DNA of 64,000 nucleotides from UBA7430 sp002478765 (lineage in GTDB: Bacteria; Bacteroidota; Bacteroidia; Flavobacteriales; UBA7430), in the NCBI GenBank assembly GCA_943789355.1, contig CALSTU010000001.1, forward strand, positions 124,001 through 188,000. Reading direction: 5' to 3'. This document shows, in pieces, positions 8,907 through 18,057 of the stretch (positions are counted from its first letter, which is position 1; the number at the start of each line of letters is the position of its first letter). The notes beneath the pieces were generated by a model. It was not told where the DNA came from. It saw only the letters and a list, made by a program, of their open reading frames with translations, and did no database searches. A program made the translations under genes and the position numbers.

Positions 8907-10628
8907 ATGGAAACAAATCAAAACAAACCGACTAAACAAAAGGGTTTGATGACAGGTGCCGAAGCAGTAGTTCAGTCATTGATAGCCGAGAATGTAGAAT
9001 TATTATTCGGCTATCCAGGTGGCGCAATCATGCCTGTTTATGATGCTCTTTATGATGTAGAAGATCAACTTCAACATGTACTGACTCGACACGAGCAGGG
9101 TGCTACTCACGCAGCTCAGGGATACGCAAGAGCAACAGGTAAAGTTGGAGTATGTATTGCTACTTCTGGCCCCGGAGCCACCAACCTAATTACAGGTATT
9201 GCCGATGCACAGATTGACTCTACACCCATGGTATGTATTACCGGTCAAGTGATGAGTTCGCTTTTAGGTACTGATGCTTTCCAAGAAACAGACATCATCG
9301 GAATCTCTATGCCCGTAACCAAATGGAATGTTCAAGTTACAAGAGCAGAAGACATTCCAGGAGCAATTGCTAAAGCATTCTACATAGCTCGATCAGGAAA
9401 ACCAGGACCTGTACTGGTTGACATCACCAAAAATGCGCAATTTGATCAAGTGGATTTTAACTACGTTCCTTTTCAAGGAATGCGAAGTTATAAACCCGTA
9501 CCTGTTGCTCCTATCGATAAGATTAAAGAAGCTGCTGAACTAATCAATACTGCCAAACGTCCATTTATACTTTTTGGTCAAGGTATTATTTTATCTCAAG
9601 CAGAGGAAGAATTCAAAACGTTCATCGAAAAAACCGGAATTCCTTCTGCTTGGACCATCATGGGACTGTCTGCACTAGATACAGACCACGAATTGAATGT
9701 AGGTATGTTGGGGATGCATGGAAACTATGCACCTAATAAATTAACGAATGAATGTGATGTACTTATCGCTATAGGAATGCGTTTTGATGACCGAGTTACC
9801 GGTGATTTATCAAAATACGCAAAACAAGCCAAAGTCATACATATTGAAATTGATGCAGCTGAAATAAACAAAAATGTAACAGCCAACATACCCGTTCTTG
9901 GAGATGCAAAAGAAGTTTTAACTAAACTTACTCCCCTAGTTGATGAGAAGTCTCATGAGACTTGGTTAGAGCGTTTCAAAGCTTTCGAAAAAGAAGAGAT
10001 TGATGAAGTCATCAAGGAAGAGCTAAATCCATCTAAGGACATCATCAGTATGGGTGAGGTAATCTCACAAATCAACGATCTATCGAATGGAGATAACGTA
10101 ATTGTAACCGATGTAGGCCAACACCAGATGGTCGCTTGTCGTTATGCGCATTTTAAACAAACAAAGTCCATGATTACATCCGGAGGCTTAGGGACAATGG
10201 GTTTCTGCTTACCTGCTGCAATTGGAGCTAAAATGGGTGTGCCTGACAAACAAGTAATTGCGGTTATCGGAGATGGTGGTTTTCAAATGACAATCCAAGA
10301 ATTAGGAACCATATTGGAAACAAAGGCTCCCGTAAAAATCTTGTTATTAAACAATGAATTTTTAGGCATGGTACGTCAATGGCAAGAATTGTTTTTCGAG
10401 AAAAGATATGCTTCCACAATCATGGTAAATCCCGATTTCCAGATGATTGCAAAAAGCTACAGCATTGAAACGTGCTTAGTACAAGATCGAAAAGACTTAA
10501 AACAAGGCGTACAAGATATGTTAGACCACGATGGAGCATACTTTTTAGAAGTTCGTGTAGGAAAAGAAAACAATGTATTTCCTATGATTCCATCAGGTGT
10601 GGCTGTATCAGACATACGATTAAAATAA
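8907..10628 (+). CDS. ilvB: Acetolactate synthase, large (catalytic) subunit
   Basis: ThDP-dependent enzyme that joins two pyruvates, or pyruvate and 2-oxobutyrate. The 573-residue chain has the three expected domains: an N-terminal pyrimidine-binding domain with the catalytic Glu in LTRHEQGATHAAQGYARA, a central FAD-type domain (RFDDRVTGDL, about residue 290), and a C-terminal ThDP domain with the metal motif GDGGFQMTIQEL (about 455) through NNEFLGMVRQWQ. It partners with the ilvN product encoded six bases downstream. Confidence 0.96.
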   Translation: METNQNKPTKQKGLMTGAEAVVQSLIAENVELLFGYPGGAIMPVYDALYDVEDQLQHVLTRHEQGATHAAQGYARATGKVGVCIATSGPGATNLITGIADAQIDSTPMVCITGQVMSSLLGTDAFQETDIIGISMPVTKWNVQVTRAEDIPGAIAKAFYIARSGKPGPVLVDITKNAQFDQVDFNYVPFQGMRSYKPVPVAPIDKIKEAAELINTAKRPFILFGQGIILSQAEEEFKTFIEKTGIPSAWTIMGLSALDTDHELNVGMLGMHGNYAPNKLTNECDVLIAIGMRFDDRVTGDLSKYAKQAKVIHIEIDAAEINKNVTANIPVLGDAKEVLTKLTPLVDEKSHETWLERFKAFEKEEIDEVIKEELNPSKDIISMGEVISQINDLSNGDNVIVTDVGQHQMVACRYAHFKQTKSMITSGGLGTMGFCLPAAIGAKMGVPDKQVIAVIGDGGFQMTIQELGTILETKAPVKILLLNNEFLGMVRQWQELFFEKRYASTIMVNPDFQMIAKSYSIETCLVQDRKDLKQGVQDMLDHDGAYFLEVRVGKENNVFPMIPSGVAVSDIRLK

Positions 10629-10634
10629 AAAAAA

Positions 10635-11147
10635 ATGAAAAAAAGATTTACACTCTCTATTTTCACAGAAAATATCGTAGGTATACTAAATCAAGTAACC
10701 ATCATTTTTACACGTAGACACATCAATATCGAAAGTATTGTAGTCTCTGAAAGTGAAATAGATGGTATACACCGCTATACACTTGTTATCTCAGAAACTG
10801 AAGAAGTTGTGAGGAAACTTGTATTACAACTGGAAAAACAAGTAGACATCATCAAAGCACTATTTCACGAAGATAAAGATGTTATTTATCAAGAAATCGC
10901 ACTTTTTAAGATGCCAACTGATGTACTTTCTAAAGGTGGAGAGGCCGAAAAAATTGTTCGAAATCACTTTGCAAGAATCATTTCTGTTGAAAAAGAATTC
11001 ATTATTCTTGAAAAAACAGGACATAAAGAAGAAACACAAAAATTGTTTAACGAATTAAAACCCTATGGTGTTTTAGAATTCGTTAGATCTGGCAGAATTG
11101 CCATCACCAAACCAATGGATACATTGGAAAATATACTTAAGAACTAG
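10635..11147 (+). CDS. ilvN: Acetolactate synthase, small (regulatory) subunit
   Basis: A 170-residue regulatory partner of the IlvB catalytic subunit. The N-terminal ACT domain is seen in FTLSIFTENIVGILNQVTII (about residues 4-23), followed by NIESIVVSESE; ACT domains of this type bind valine and mediate feedback inhibition. The rest (about 80-160) matches the usual C-terminal half of the small subunit. It starts six bases after ilvB and is followed by ilvC after 33 bases, so it lies inside the operon. ilvH is an equally valid symbol. Confidence 0.93.
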   Translation: MKKRFTLSIFTENIVGILNQVTIIFTRRHINIESIVVSESEIDGIHRYTLVISETEEVVRKLVLQLEKQVDIIKALFHEDKDVIYQEIALFKMPTDVLSKGGEAEKIVRNHFARIISVEKEFIILEKTGHKEETQKLFNELKPYGVLEFVRSGRIAITKPMDTLENILKN

Positions 11148-11180
11148 AATAAACTCAAACAGAAGAAAACAGTAGAAAAC

Positions 11181-12653
11181 ATGACAAATTACTTTAACAC
11201 ACTATCTCTAAGATCCCAACTAGACCAATTAGGTAAATGTGATCTAATGAACCCTTCCGAATTCGATGGTGGCGTAGACGTATTGCTTGGTAAAAAAGTA
11301 GTTATCGTTGGGTGTGGAGCTCAAGGATTAAATCAAGGTCTAAACATGCGCGATTCAAAGTTGGATGTTTCTTTTGCCTTGAGAACATCTGCCATAACTG
11401 AAAAAAGACAGTCTTACTTGAATGCAGCTGAAAATAATTTCAAGGTAGGTGACTATAATGAAATGATTCCAGACGCTGATCTAGTGATCAACCTTACACC
11501 AGATAAGCAACATACAGATGTAGTATCTAAAGTAATGCCTTTGATGAAAAAAGGTGCGACACTATCCTACTCTCACGGATTCAATGTTGTTGAGGAAGGA
11601 ATGGAGATTAGAAAAGATCTTACTGTTATCATGATGGCTCCTAAGTCACCAGGTTCAGAGGTTCGTGAAGAATACAAACGAGGATTTGGTGTTCCTACCT
11701 TAATTGCTGTTCACGCTGAAAATGATCCTGAAGGAAAAGGTGCTGCTTATGCTAAAGCTTATGCTGTAGCTACGGGAGGTCACAAAGCAGGAGTGTTGAA
11801 TTCATCCTTTGTTGCCGAAGTGAAATCAGATCTAATGGGAGAGCAAACCATTTTATGTGGTGTGTTACAAACTGCTTCTATCCTAGGATTCGATAAAATG
11901 GTTGCTTCTGGAATTGATGCAAAATACGCTTCAAAATTAATACAATACGGATGGGAGGTTATAACAGAAGCCATGAAGTATGGTGGACTAACCAACATGA
12001 TGGATCGTTTGTCAAATCCAGCAAAAGTTGAAGCTTTTAAATTATCTGAAGAATTGAAAACAATCATGAGACCATTGTTTAGAAAGCATATGGATGATAT
12101 CATGTCTGGTAAATTTTCTTCAGACATGATGACGGACTGGTCTAATGACGATGTCAACTTGTTAACATGGAGACAACAAACAGGCGAAACAGCCTTTGAA
12201 AAAACTAATGCTACAGAACAAGAAATTACAGAGCAAGAATTCTTCGACCACGGGACGTTGATGGTTGCCTTTGTTAAGTCCGGTGTAGAATTAGCCTACG
12301 AAACCATGACGGCTTCTGGTATCAAAGCTGAATCAGCATACTACGAATCGTTACATGAAACGCCACTTATCGCAAATACCATTGCGCGCAAGAAATTATT
12401 TGAAATGAACAGAATCATTTCTGATACGGCTGAATACGGATGTTATTTATTCGACCACGCATGTCGTCCGTTGGTAAAAGATTTCGTAAACAGCAAGGAT
12501 ACAAGCGTAATCGGTGCAGCTTTCTCAACTTCAAATCAAGTAGATAACAAAGAGCTAATCGAAATAAACAAAGCCATCAGAAACCATCCGATTGAAGAAG
12601 TAGGTGCTAAATTACGTACTGAAATGACAAGCATGAAAAAAATCGTTCACTAA
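11181..12653 (+). CDS. ilvC: Ketol-acid reductoisomerase, class II (long form)
   Basis: NADPH-dependent isomerisation and reduction of acetolactate or acetohydroxybutyrate. The 490-residue length is that of the long class II enzymes (E. coli type) rather than the short 330-residue form. The Rossmann motif VVIVGCGAQGLNQGLN is at about 40-55, followed by FALRTS; MAPKSPGSEVREEY (about 152) and duplicated helical domains with acidic metal ligands (SDLMGEQTILCG, about 215) follow. Its stop is two bases before the ilvA start, so the two are tightly coupled. Confidence 0.96.
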   Translation: MTNYFNTLSLRSQLDQLGKCDLMNPSEFDGGVDVLLGKKVVIVGCGAQGLNQGLNMRDSKLDVSFALRTSAITEKRQSYLNAAENNFKVGDYNEMIPDADLVINLTPDKQHTDVVSKVMPLMKKGATLSYSHGFNVVEEGMEIRKDLTVIMMAPKSPGSEVREEYKRGFGVPTLIAVHAENDPEGKGAAYAKAYAVATGGHKAGVLNSSFVAEVKSDLMGEQTILCGVLQTASILGFDKMVASGIDAKYASKLIQYGWEVITEAMKYGGLTNMMDRLSNPAKVEAFKLSEELKTIMRPLFRKHMDDIMSGKFSSDMMTDWSNDDVNLLTWRQQTGETAFEKTNATEQEITEQEFFDHGTLMVAFVKSGVELAYETMTASGIKAESAYYESLHETPLIANTIARKKLFEMNRIISDTAEYGCYLFDHACRPLVKDFVNSKDTSVIGAAFSTSNQVDNKELIEINKAIRNHPIEEVGAKLRTEMTSMKKIVH

Positions 12654-12654
12654 A

Positions 12655-13902
12655 ATGAACAATGTAGACATAAGTAAGGTTAAAGAAGCAGCATCACGAT
12701 TGAGTGATGTTGCTTCCTTGACACCGCTTACTTTAAATTTTAACAAAACGAAGGAATTTGACGCTAAGATTTATTTCAAGCGTGAAGACCTTCAACAAGT
12801 GCGATCATACAAAATTCGAGGTGCATACAACAAAATATCATCACTCAGTGCAGATGAGTTGGTGAATGGTGTGGTGTGTGCAAGTGCAGGAAATCATGCG
12901 CAAGGAGTTGCATATTCCTGCTACAAAGAAAATATTAAAGGAGTTATATTCATGCCTACTCCTACGCCAAAACAAAAAATTGAACAAGTAAAAATGTTTG
13001 GTGGTGAATTCATTGAGATTGTTCTTACCGGAGACACCTTTGATGATGCATACAATGAATCCATAACCTTCTGCGAGAAGAATAAAATGTGCTTCATCCC
13101 TCCTTTTGACGACATGAAAGTTATTGAAGGTCAAGCAACTGTAGGGTTGGAATTGTTAGAGCAGTCTTCTGAACCGATTGACTACATCTTTCTACCTGTT
13201 GGAGGAGGAGGACTCATATCGGGTATTTCAGGTGTTTTCAAACAACTGTCTCCAAAAACGAAAATAATTGGAGTTGAACCTTTAGGCGCTGCATCCATGA
13301 CAAAAGCATTGGAAGAAGGGCAACCAACACGACTCGAACATATCAATAAGTTTATTGACGGTGCTTCCGTTCAAAAAGTAGGTGCGTTAAATTTTCAAAT
13401 CTGTCACGATAAAATCGATCGAATGACAACTGTACCTGAAGGTAAAGTATGTCAATCCATATTGGATTTATACAACAAGGATGCAATTGTTGTTGAGCCT
13501 GCTGGGGCCCTATCTATTGCTGTTCTAGATCAATTTAGAGATGAAATAAAAGGTAAAAATGTCGTTTGTATCATCAGTGGTAGTAATAATGACATTACAC
13601 GTACCGAGGAAATTAAAGAACTTGCATTGTTGCATGCTGGACTAAAGCATTACTTCATCATACGTTTCCCTCAAAGAGCTGGAGCGCTGAAAGAGTTTAT
13701 CTCGGAAGTGCTAGGGCCTGAAGATGATATCACTCATTTTGAATATTCCAAGAAACACAACCGTAATCAAGGTCCTGCTGTAATTGGTATTGAACTGAAA
13801 CATGCAGATTCATTGGAAGAACTCAAACAACGAATGATTGATCGTAAATTCTTTGGTGAATATTTGAACGACAAACCTGATTTGTTTCAATATCTGGTTT
13901 AA
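12655..13902 (+). CDS. ilvA: Threonine dehydratase (threonine ammonia-lyase)
   Basis: PLP enzyme that converts threonine to 2-oxobutyrate, the entry step of isoleucine synthesis. The PLP lysine is in QQVRSYKIRGAYNKI (about residues 46-60), ASAGNHAQGVAYS (about 80) contacts the cofactor, and LPVGGGGLISGI (about 178) is the phosphate-binding glycine loop. The C-terminal about 85 residues after residue 330 (HYFIIRFPQRAGALKEFI) form one ACT-like domain; the E. coli enzyme (514 residues) has two. Last gene of the cluster; no strong terminator is visible in the 68 bases before the convergent prmA. Confidence 0.94.
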   Translation: MNNVDISKVKEAASRLSDVASLTPLTLNFNKTKEFDAKIYFKREDLQQVRSYKIRGAYNKISSLSADELVNGVVCASAGNHAQGVAYSCYKENIKGVIFMPTPTPKQKIEQVKMFGGEFIEIVLTGDTFDDAYNESITFCEKNKMCFIPPFDDMKVIEGQATVGLELLEQSSEPIDYIFLPVGGGGLISGISGVFKQLSPKTKIIGVEPLGAASMTKALEEGQPTRLEHINKFIDGASVQKVGALNFQICHDKIDRMTTVPEGKVCQSILDLYNKDAIVVEPAGALSIAVLDQFRDEIKGKNVVCIISGSNNDITRTEEIKELALLHAGLKHYFIIRFPQRAGALKEFISEVLGPEDDITHFEYSKKHNRNQGPAVIGIELKHADSLEELKQRMIDRKFFGEYLNDKPDLFQYLV

Positions 13903-13970
13903 CAGTTAACAAATGTGCAATAAATAAGATCCTAGAAGTGAAGAAGAAATCACTCAAAATCTGAAGTATC

Positions 13971-14822
13971 TTATGCCATTTGGTAAACGAGAGCTACCCA
14001 ACTGTTTCTTTCACTTTGACGCAACAAACGCATGCCCATAGATCGTGCTTTCTGATCTATATGATTGATGTCGGAGCTGTAGAAGCCACTGAACACAATA
14101 ACAGAACCAGAACGCATCGAATCGCAGTAGATCGACATATCATTGAGTAATATATTGCGATTGATGTTGGCTAAAATAAGGTCATACTCATGTTTGTTTA
14201 GAAGTTCTGCCCCACCCTTTTTAACAATGATTTGCGAACATTGATTGTTTCTGACATTTTCTAAGGTATTTTGAAAGGCCCAATCATCAATATCAATGCC
14301 TGTAATCATAGATGCACCTTTCATACATGCCAATATGGCTAATATGCCGGTACCACATCCCATATCTAAAACACGCTTACCCCGAACGTCAATGTTCAAT
14401 AAGTGTGAAATCATTTGATGAGTGGTTTCGTGATGTCCGGTACCAAAAGACATTTTAGGTTCAATGACAATGTCATATTCTACTTGTTTATTCTCATGAA
14501 AAGGGGCTCTAACCATACAACGTCCATCCACTTCAATAGGAGTGAAATTTTTCTCCCATTCAGCATTCCAATTTTGTTGTTCAATGGTTTTAACTTCCAT
14601 CTTGATATCAAAATCAGGATTGTCTAAAATGTAAAGATCTCTCAGGGATTCTTCATCAAAAGAACCTTGTTGAACGTATGCCTCAAGACCGTCTTTGGTA
14701 TTAACGAAACTTTCAAAATCTAAAGCACCTAGTTCTGCAATCAGAATTTCTCTCACCATATCCGCATTTATTTCAGCAGACTTCAGTGTCTTAATAACAA
14801 AACAAACTTCAATATAGTTCAT
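13971..14822 (-). CDS. prmA: Ribosomal protein L11 methyltransferase
   Basis: SAM-dependent methyltransferase that modifies ribosomal protein L11. The 283-residue protein has an N-terminal substrate-recognition domain and a Rossmann methyltransferase domain with motif I VLDMGCGTGILAI (about 150-162); the preceding FGTGHHETTHQM (about 126) is characteristic of PrmA. ANINRNILL (about 218) matches the NPPF-like motif region. The gene is read right after tpiA on the minus strand with three bases between the tpiA stop and this ATG, so the two form an operon. It converges on ilvA. Confidence 0.93.
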   Translation of the reverse strand: MNYIEVCFVIKTLKSAEINADMVREILIAELGALDFESFVNTKDGLEAYVQQGSFDEESLRDLYILDNPDFDIKMEVKTIEQQNWNAEWEKNFTPIEVDGRCMVRAPFHENKQVEYDIVIEPKMSFGTGHHETTHQMISHLLNIDVRGKRVLDMGCGTGILAILACMKGASMITGIDIDDWAFQNTLENVRNNQCSQIIVKKGGAELLNKHEYDLILANINRNILLNDMSIYCDSMRSGSVIVFSGFYSSDINHIDQKARSMGMRLLRQSERNSWVALVYQMA

Positions 14823-14825
14823 GAT

Positions 14826-15572
14826 TTATGCATTTATGATGGCAATAAAGTCATCAGCATTAAGAGATGCGCCACCGATCAAACCTCCATCGACGTCTTT
14901 TTGTACAAACAATTCTTTTGCATTTGATGGTGTGCAGGAACCCCCATATAAAATAGAAATTTGATTGGCAATGACATCCCCATATTTATTGGAGACAACA
15001 CTTCTAATGTGAGCATGCATTTCTTGAGCCTGAATACTTGTGGCAGTCACACCGGTACCTACAGCCCAAATAGGTTCATAACCAATAACTATGTTTTTCA
15101 AGTCCTTAACGGGAAGGTGAAATAATCCTTCGGTAAGTTGTTTGGTTATTCGTGTAAGATGTGCTCCCGAACTTCTTTGCTCTAGCGTTTCTCCACAACA
15201 ATAAATAACCTTTAATCCTTGAGAGAGTACTGAAATGACCTTCTTTGCTAACAAATCATTGTCTTCAGCATTGTAAAGTCTTCGTTCTGAATGACCCAAT
15301 ATGACATAATCCAAGCCCAAATCAGCAAGCATAGAAGCTGAGACCTCTCCAGTGAATGCTCCTGAAAGTTCCTGGTGACAATTTTGTGCGGCAACCTTAA
15401 TGATACTATCCCCTGTCGATTCCACAACAGTACTCAAGCATAAGTGAGAAGGAGCTAAAATAACTTCTTTATCTGTAGCACTCATTTTACTGAGAATGGA
15501 AGAACATAGTTGCCTAGACTGTTCAGGGCTGTTGTTCATTTTCCAGTTTGCTACAACCATTTGTTTTCTCAT
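14826..15572 (-). CDS. tpiA: Triosephosphate isomerase
   Basis: Interconverts dihydroxyacetone phosphate and glyceraldehyde 3-phosphate in glycolysis. At 248 residues it is full length. All catalytic elements are visible: Lys in VVANWKMNNS (about residue 11), His in VILGHSERR (about 95), and Glu in IGYEPIWAVGTG (about 167), followed by the flexible loop and the phosphate-binding YGGSCTPSNAKE. Transcription is probably from the -7 box 17 bases upstream, and prmA follows directly. Confidence 0.97.
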   Translation of the reverse strand: MRKQMVVANWKMNNSPEQSRQLCSSILSKMSATDKEVILAPSHLCLSTVVESTGDSIIKVAAQNCHQELSGAFTGEVSASMLADLGLDYVILGHSERRLYNAEDNDLLAKKVISVLSQGLKVIYCCGETLEQRSSGAHLTRITKQLTEGLFHLPVKDLKNIVIGYEPIWAVGTGVTATSIQAQEMHAHIRSVVSNKYGDVIANQISILYGGSCTPSNAKELFVQKDVDGGLIGGASLNADDFIAIINA

Positions 15573-15589
15573 TTATAGTATCTTTTTTG

Positions 15590-15597
15590 CAAATATA
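15590..15597 (-). promoter_or_regulatory. Candidate -7 promoter box for tpiA-prmA
   Basis: On the minus strand this reads TATATTTG, an exact match to TAnnTTTG, 17 bases before the tpiA ATG. A short leader of about 10 bases is predicted. Confidence 0.5.
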
Positions 15598-15699
15598 TAT
15601 TAACTATTAAGTAATGCGAGAAAAGTGAAAAAAAATCACACAACTGGCAAAACAAGAATTATTTATATTCTGTAAACGAGAACTTAAAGACTTTTATTA

Positions 15700-17784
15700 T
15701 TAACCCTGGGTTACTTTCTCCAACTTTTCGAAATTGACTTCTAATTTTGCGAAACCGATTTGTAACAATGCTGCATGAGATTTAAGCTCTAAGATTTCTC
15801 CTTCTTGATTGGTTCCTAAAATACGGACCTGCTCACCAATAATAAAGTCTATTTTGATCGGGGAGTTTTTTCGTGTGGCTTTGAGCCGATTTACGTGTAT
15901 CTCCTCTTTCCTGTTAGATTCCTTTTCAATGATTTTTCTGATTTTCGGTAAAATTGATTTCATCGTTGAACCGTCACGATACAATTCTATAATCTTATTA
16001 ATACGCTTACCCAATTGTAAGTATTTGGATTGAAAATCCATGATAAATCTTTGAGACTCTAACTTTTCCTCGACAGATTTAAGCTTAAGCTCATACGCTT
16101 CTTTTTGGGCATCCACCACTGATGACTTTTCCATCATTGCTTCTTGACTTAACTGCAACTCGGTCGTTAATCGTTGGTAGTGGTGAATTGTGTCTTCAAA
16201 ACGAACCGTGCCATTTTTCAAACCTGCACGAGCCTTATCAATTAAGGATTTAGGTAATCCAACATTTTTAGCGACTTCAAAGGTGTAGGAACTTCCTGGT
16301 TGACCCACTTTTAATTTGTACAAGGGTTTCAGTTGGTCATCGTCAAACAACATACATGCATTTTCAGCATAATCTGTTTGATCGGCCAATACTTTGATAT
16401 TTCCGTAATGCGTAGTCAAAACACCTATAGAGCCACTTTTAACAATTTCTTTAAAAAACACACCCGCTAACTCACCCCCTAACGCAGGATCTGATCCCGA
16501 ACCAAATTCATCAATTAATATGAAGGATGACTTGCCAGAATGAGTAAGAATTTCTTTCATACGTGTTAGTCGATAGGAATAGGTGCTCAACTCGTTCTCG
16601 ATAGACTGGTTGTCACCAATATCTGTAAAAATATCATGAAAAACACTCAAGGTTGAATTCGGATGAACGGGAATAAATAAACCTGCTTGCAACATCAACT
16701 GATTTAAACCAAACGTTTTCAGCGTGATTGACTTACCCCCTGCATTGGGTCCAGAAATCACCAAAACACGATGAGCATCATCAAAGTAGATGTCTTGCGG
16801 TATCGTTTTTATTCCTTTGTTGTTATTTTCAATAAATAGCAAAGGATGGTAAGCCTTTTTAATATTTATAGCTTGTGATTTTGAAACTTTTGGCCGGTTG
16901 GCACCCATCAATTCTGCCAACTTAATCTTGGCATTTAAAAAATCGAACTCTTCAATTAAATCCTTGTAAACTTTTATAAGATCTATGTGTTCAGCTAGTT
17001 CTGATGTAAGTTCCTTCAGTATTCTTCGAACCTCTTCTTTTTCGTCTTGATACAAATGTCTCAATTCACGATTAAGAGATATGCATCTCTCAGGTTCTAT
17101 AAAAGTAATACTCTTTGTTTTGGATTGCCCTCGAACTTGTCCTTTAACTTTACGTTTAAATTCAGACGCAACAGCTAATAGTGATACTTCATCTTCAAAA
17201 GATTCTTTGATATCAGCTAGATATCCCAGTTGTAAATAGTGGCTCTTGGAATCTTGAAATGATTTATCTACATGTGCTCTTTTTCTATGGATATTTTCAC
17301 GAATTTCAGTAAGGTTTTTTGAAGCATTGGGCCGAATAAAACGTCGAGGAGAGAAAACCTTTTCAATCCTTTTTTTTATCGTCTGGCTCTTTTTCAAGTC
17401 ACCTAAAAATCCAGCTATCCTGGGAATAACATATTCGTTATTGGTAATAAAATGTATCAAAGAATTAACCCAGATGGAGGCATGGTAAATATCGAAAAAC
17501 TGATCCTCAGTGAGTACTGAATTTTGAATATTCAAGTATTGTATTACCTCTCTCAAGTCTAAGTATTCGAATCTAGGGAAATCCGAATCGGACTGGAGCA
17601 TCTGAAATTCTTGCAAGCGATCTAGATACTCGTTCAAAACTTTGGGGTTATGCAAAATAGACAAATGACGAATACGCTCCTTGTTGGAAGTGCTTTGAGC
17701 AAAATTCTCTAACAAGTCGATAACCTTTCCAAACTCTAATTCTCTGCGAACGGATTCGCTTATATTTGATTGTCTACTTTTCAC
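15700..17784 (-). CDS. mutS2: MutS2-family ATPase lacking the Smr nuclease domain
   Basis: A 694-residue MutS-type ABC ATPase. The clamp and core region occupies about 1-300, the ATPase domain about 300-510 with Walker A ISGPNAGGKSITLKT (near residue 345) and Walker B ILIDEFGSGSDP (near 425), followed by a long coiled coil (about 515-625). The chain ends after a small KOW-like beta region (FIIGEQVRILGTNQEGEIL). MutS2 of Bacillus is about 785 residues and ends in an Smr nuclease domain; that is absent here, as in other Bacteroidota homologues. Homologues suppress recombination or rescue collided ribosomes. The start codon is GTG; no earlier start lies in frame after the promoter box. Confidence 0.9.
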   Translation of the reverse strand: MKSRQSNISESVRRELEFGKVIDLLENFAQSTSNKERIRHLSILHNPKVLNEYLDRLQEFQMLQSDSDFPRFEYLDLREVIQYLNIQNSVLTEDQFFDIYHASIWVNSLIHFITNNEYVIPRIAGFLGDLKKSQTIKKRIEKVFSPRRFIRPNASKNLTEIRENIHRKRAHVDKSFQDSKSHYLQLGYLADIKESFEDEVSLLAVASEFKRKVKGQVRGQSKTKSITFIEPERCISLNRELRHLYQDEKEEVRRILKELTSELAEHIDLIKVYKDLIEEFDFLNAKIKLAELMGANRPKVSKSQAINIKKAYHPLLFIENNNKGIKTIPQDIYFDDAHRVLVISGPNAGGKSITLKTFGLNQLMLQAGLFIPVHPNSTLSVFHDIFTDIGDNQSIENELSTYSYRLTRMKEILTHSGKSSFILIDEFGSGSDPALGGELAGVFFKEIVKSGSIGVLTTHYGNIKVLADQTDYAENACMLFDDDQLKPLYKLKVGQPGSSYTFEVAKNVGLPKSLIDKARAGLKNGTVRFEDTIHHYQRLTTELQLSQEAMMEKSSVVDAQKEAYELKLKSVEEKLESQRFIMDFQSKYLQLGKRINKIIELYRDGSTMKSILPKIRKIIEKESNRKEEIHVNRLKATRKNSPIKIDFIIGEQVRILGTNQEGEILELKSHAALLQIGFAKLEVNFEKLEKVTQG

Positions 17785-17789
17785 TAATG

Positions 17790-17797
17790 CAAAAATA
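17790..17797 (-). promoter_or_regulatory. -7 promoter box abutting the mutS2 start codon
   Basis: Minus-strand TATTTTTG, an exact TAnnTTTG match. Only five bases separate it from the GTG start of mutS2, so transcription should begin at or next to the start codon (leaderless mRNA). No convincing -33 TTG is seen at normal spacing. Confidence 0.45.
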
Positions 17798-18057
17798 CCA
17801 ATTATAAGACGATTTTAACACGCATTTAAAAAAAGTCCCTCTCAAAAAATGATTTCCAAACTCTAAGAATAAATTGTAAAAAAGCTCAGTAGAAGTAACT
17901 CAAAAAATAACTTGTTGCCCATTATAGTTCAACACATTTAGAAACTTTCAAAATGCTTTAGATCGAACCAGCCAAAGTATTAACCGAGCAGAGCGAAAAG
18001 TAGAAAACAAATTCTTAAATTCGCAATCTATTTAATACCACAGAAAATTATTAAAAT

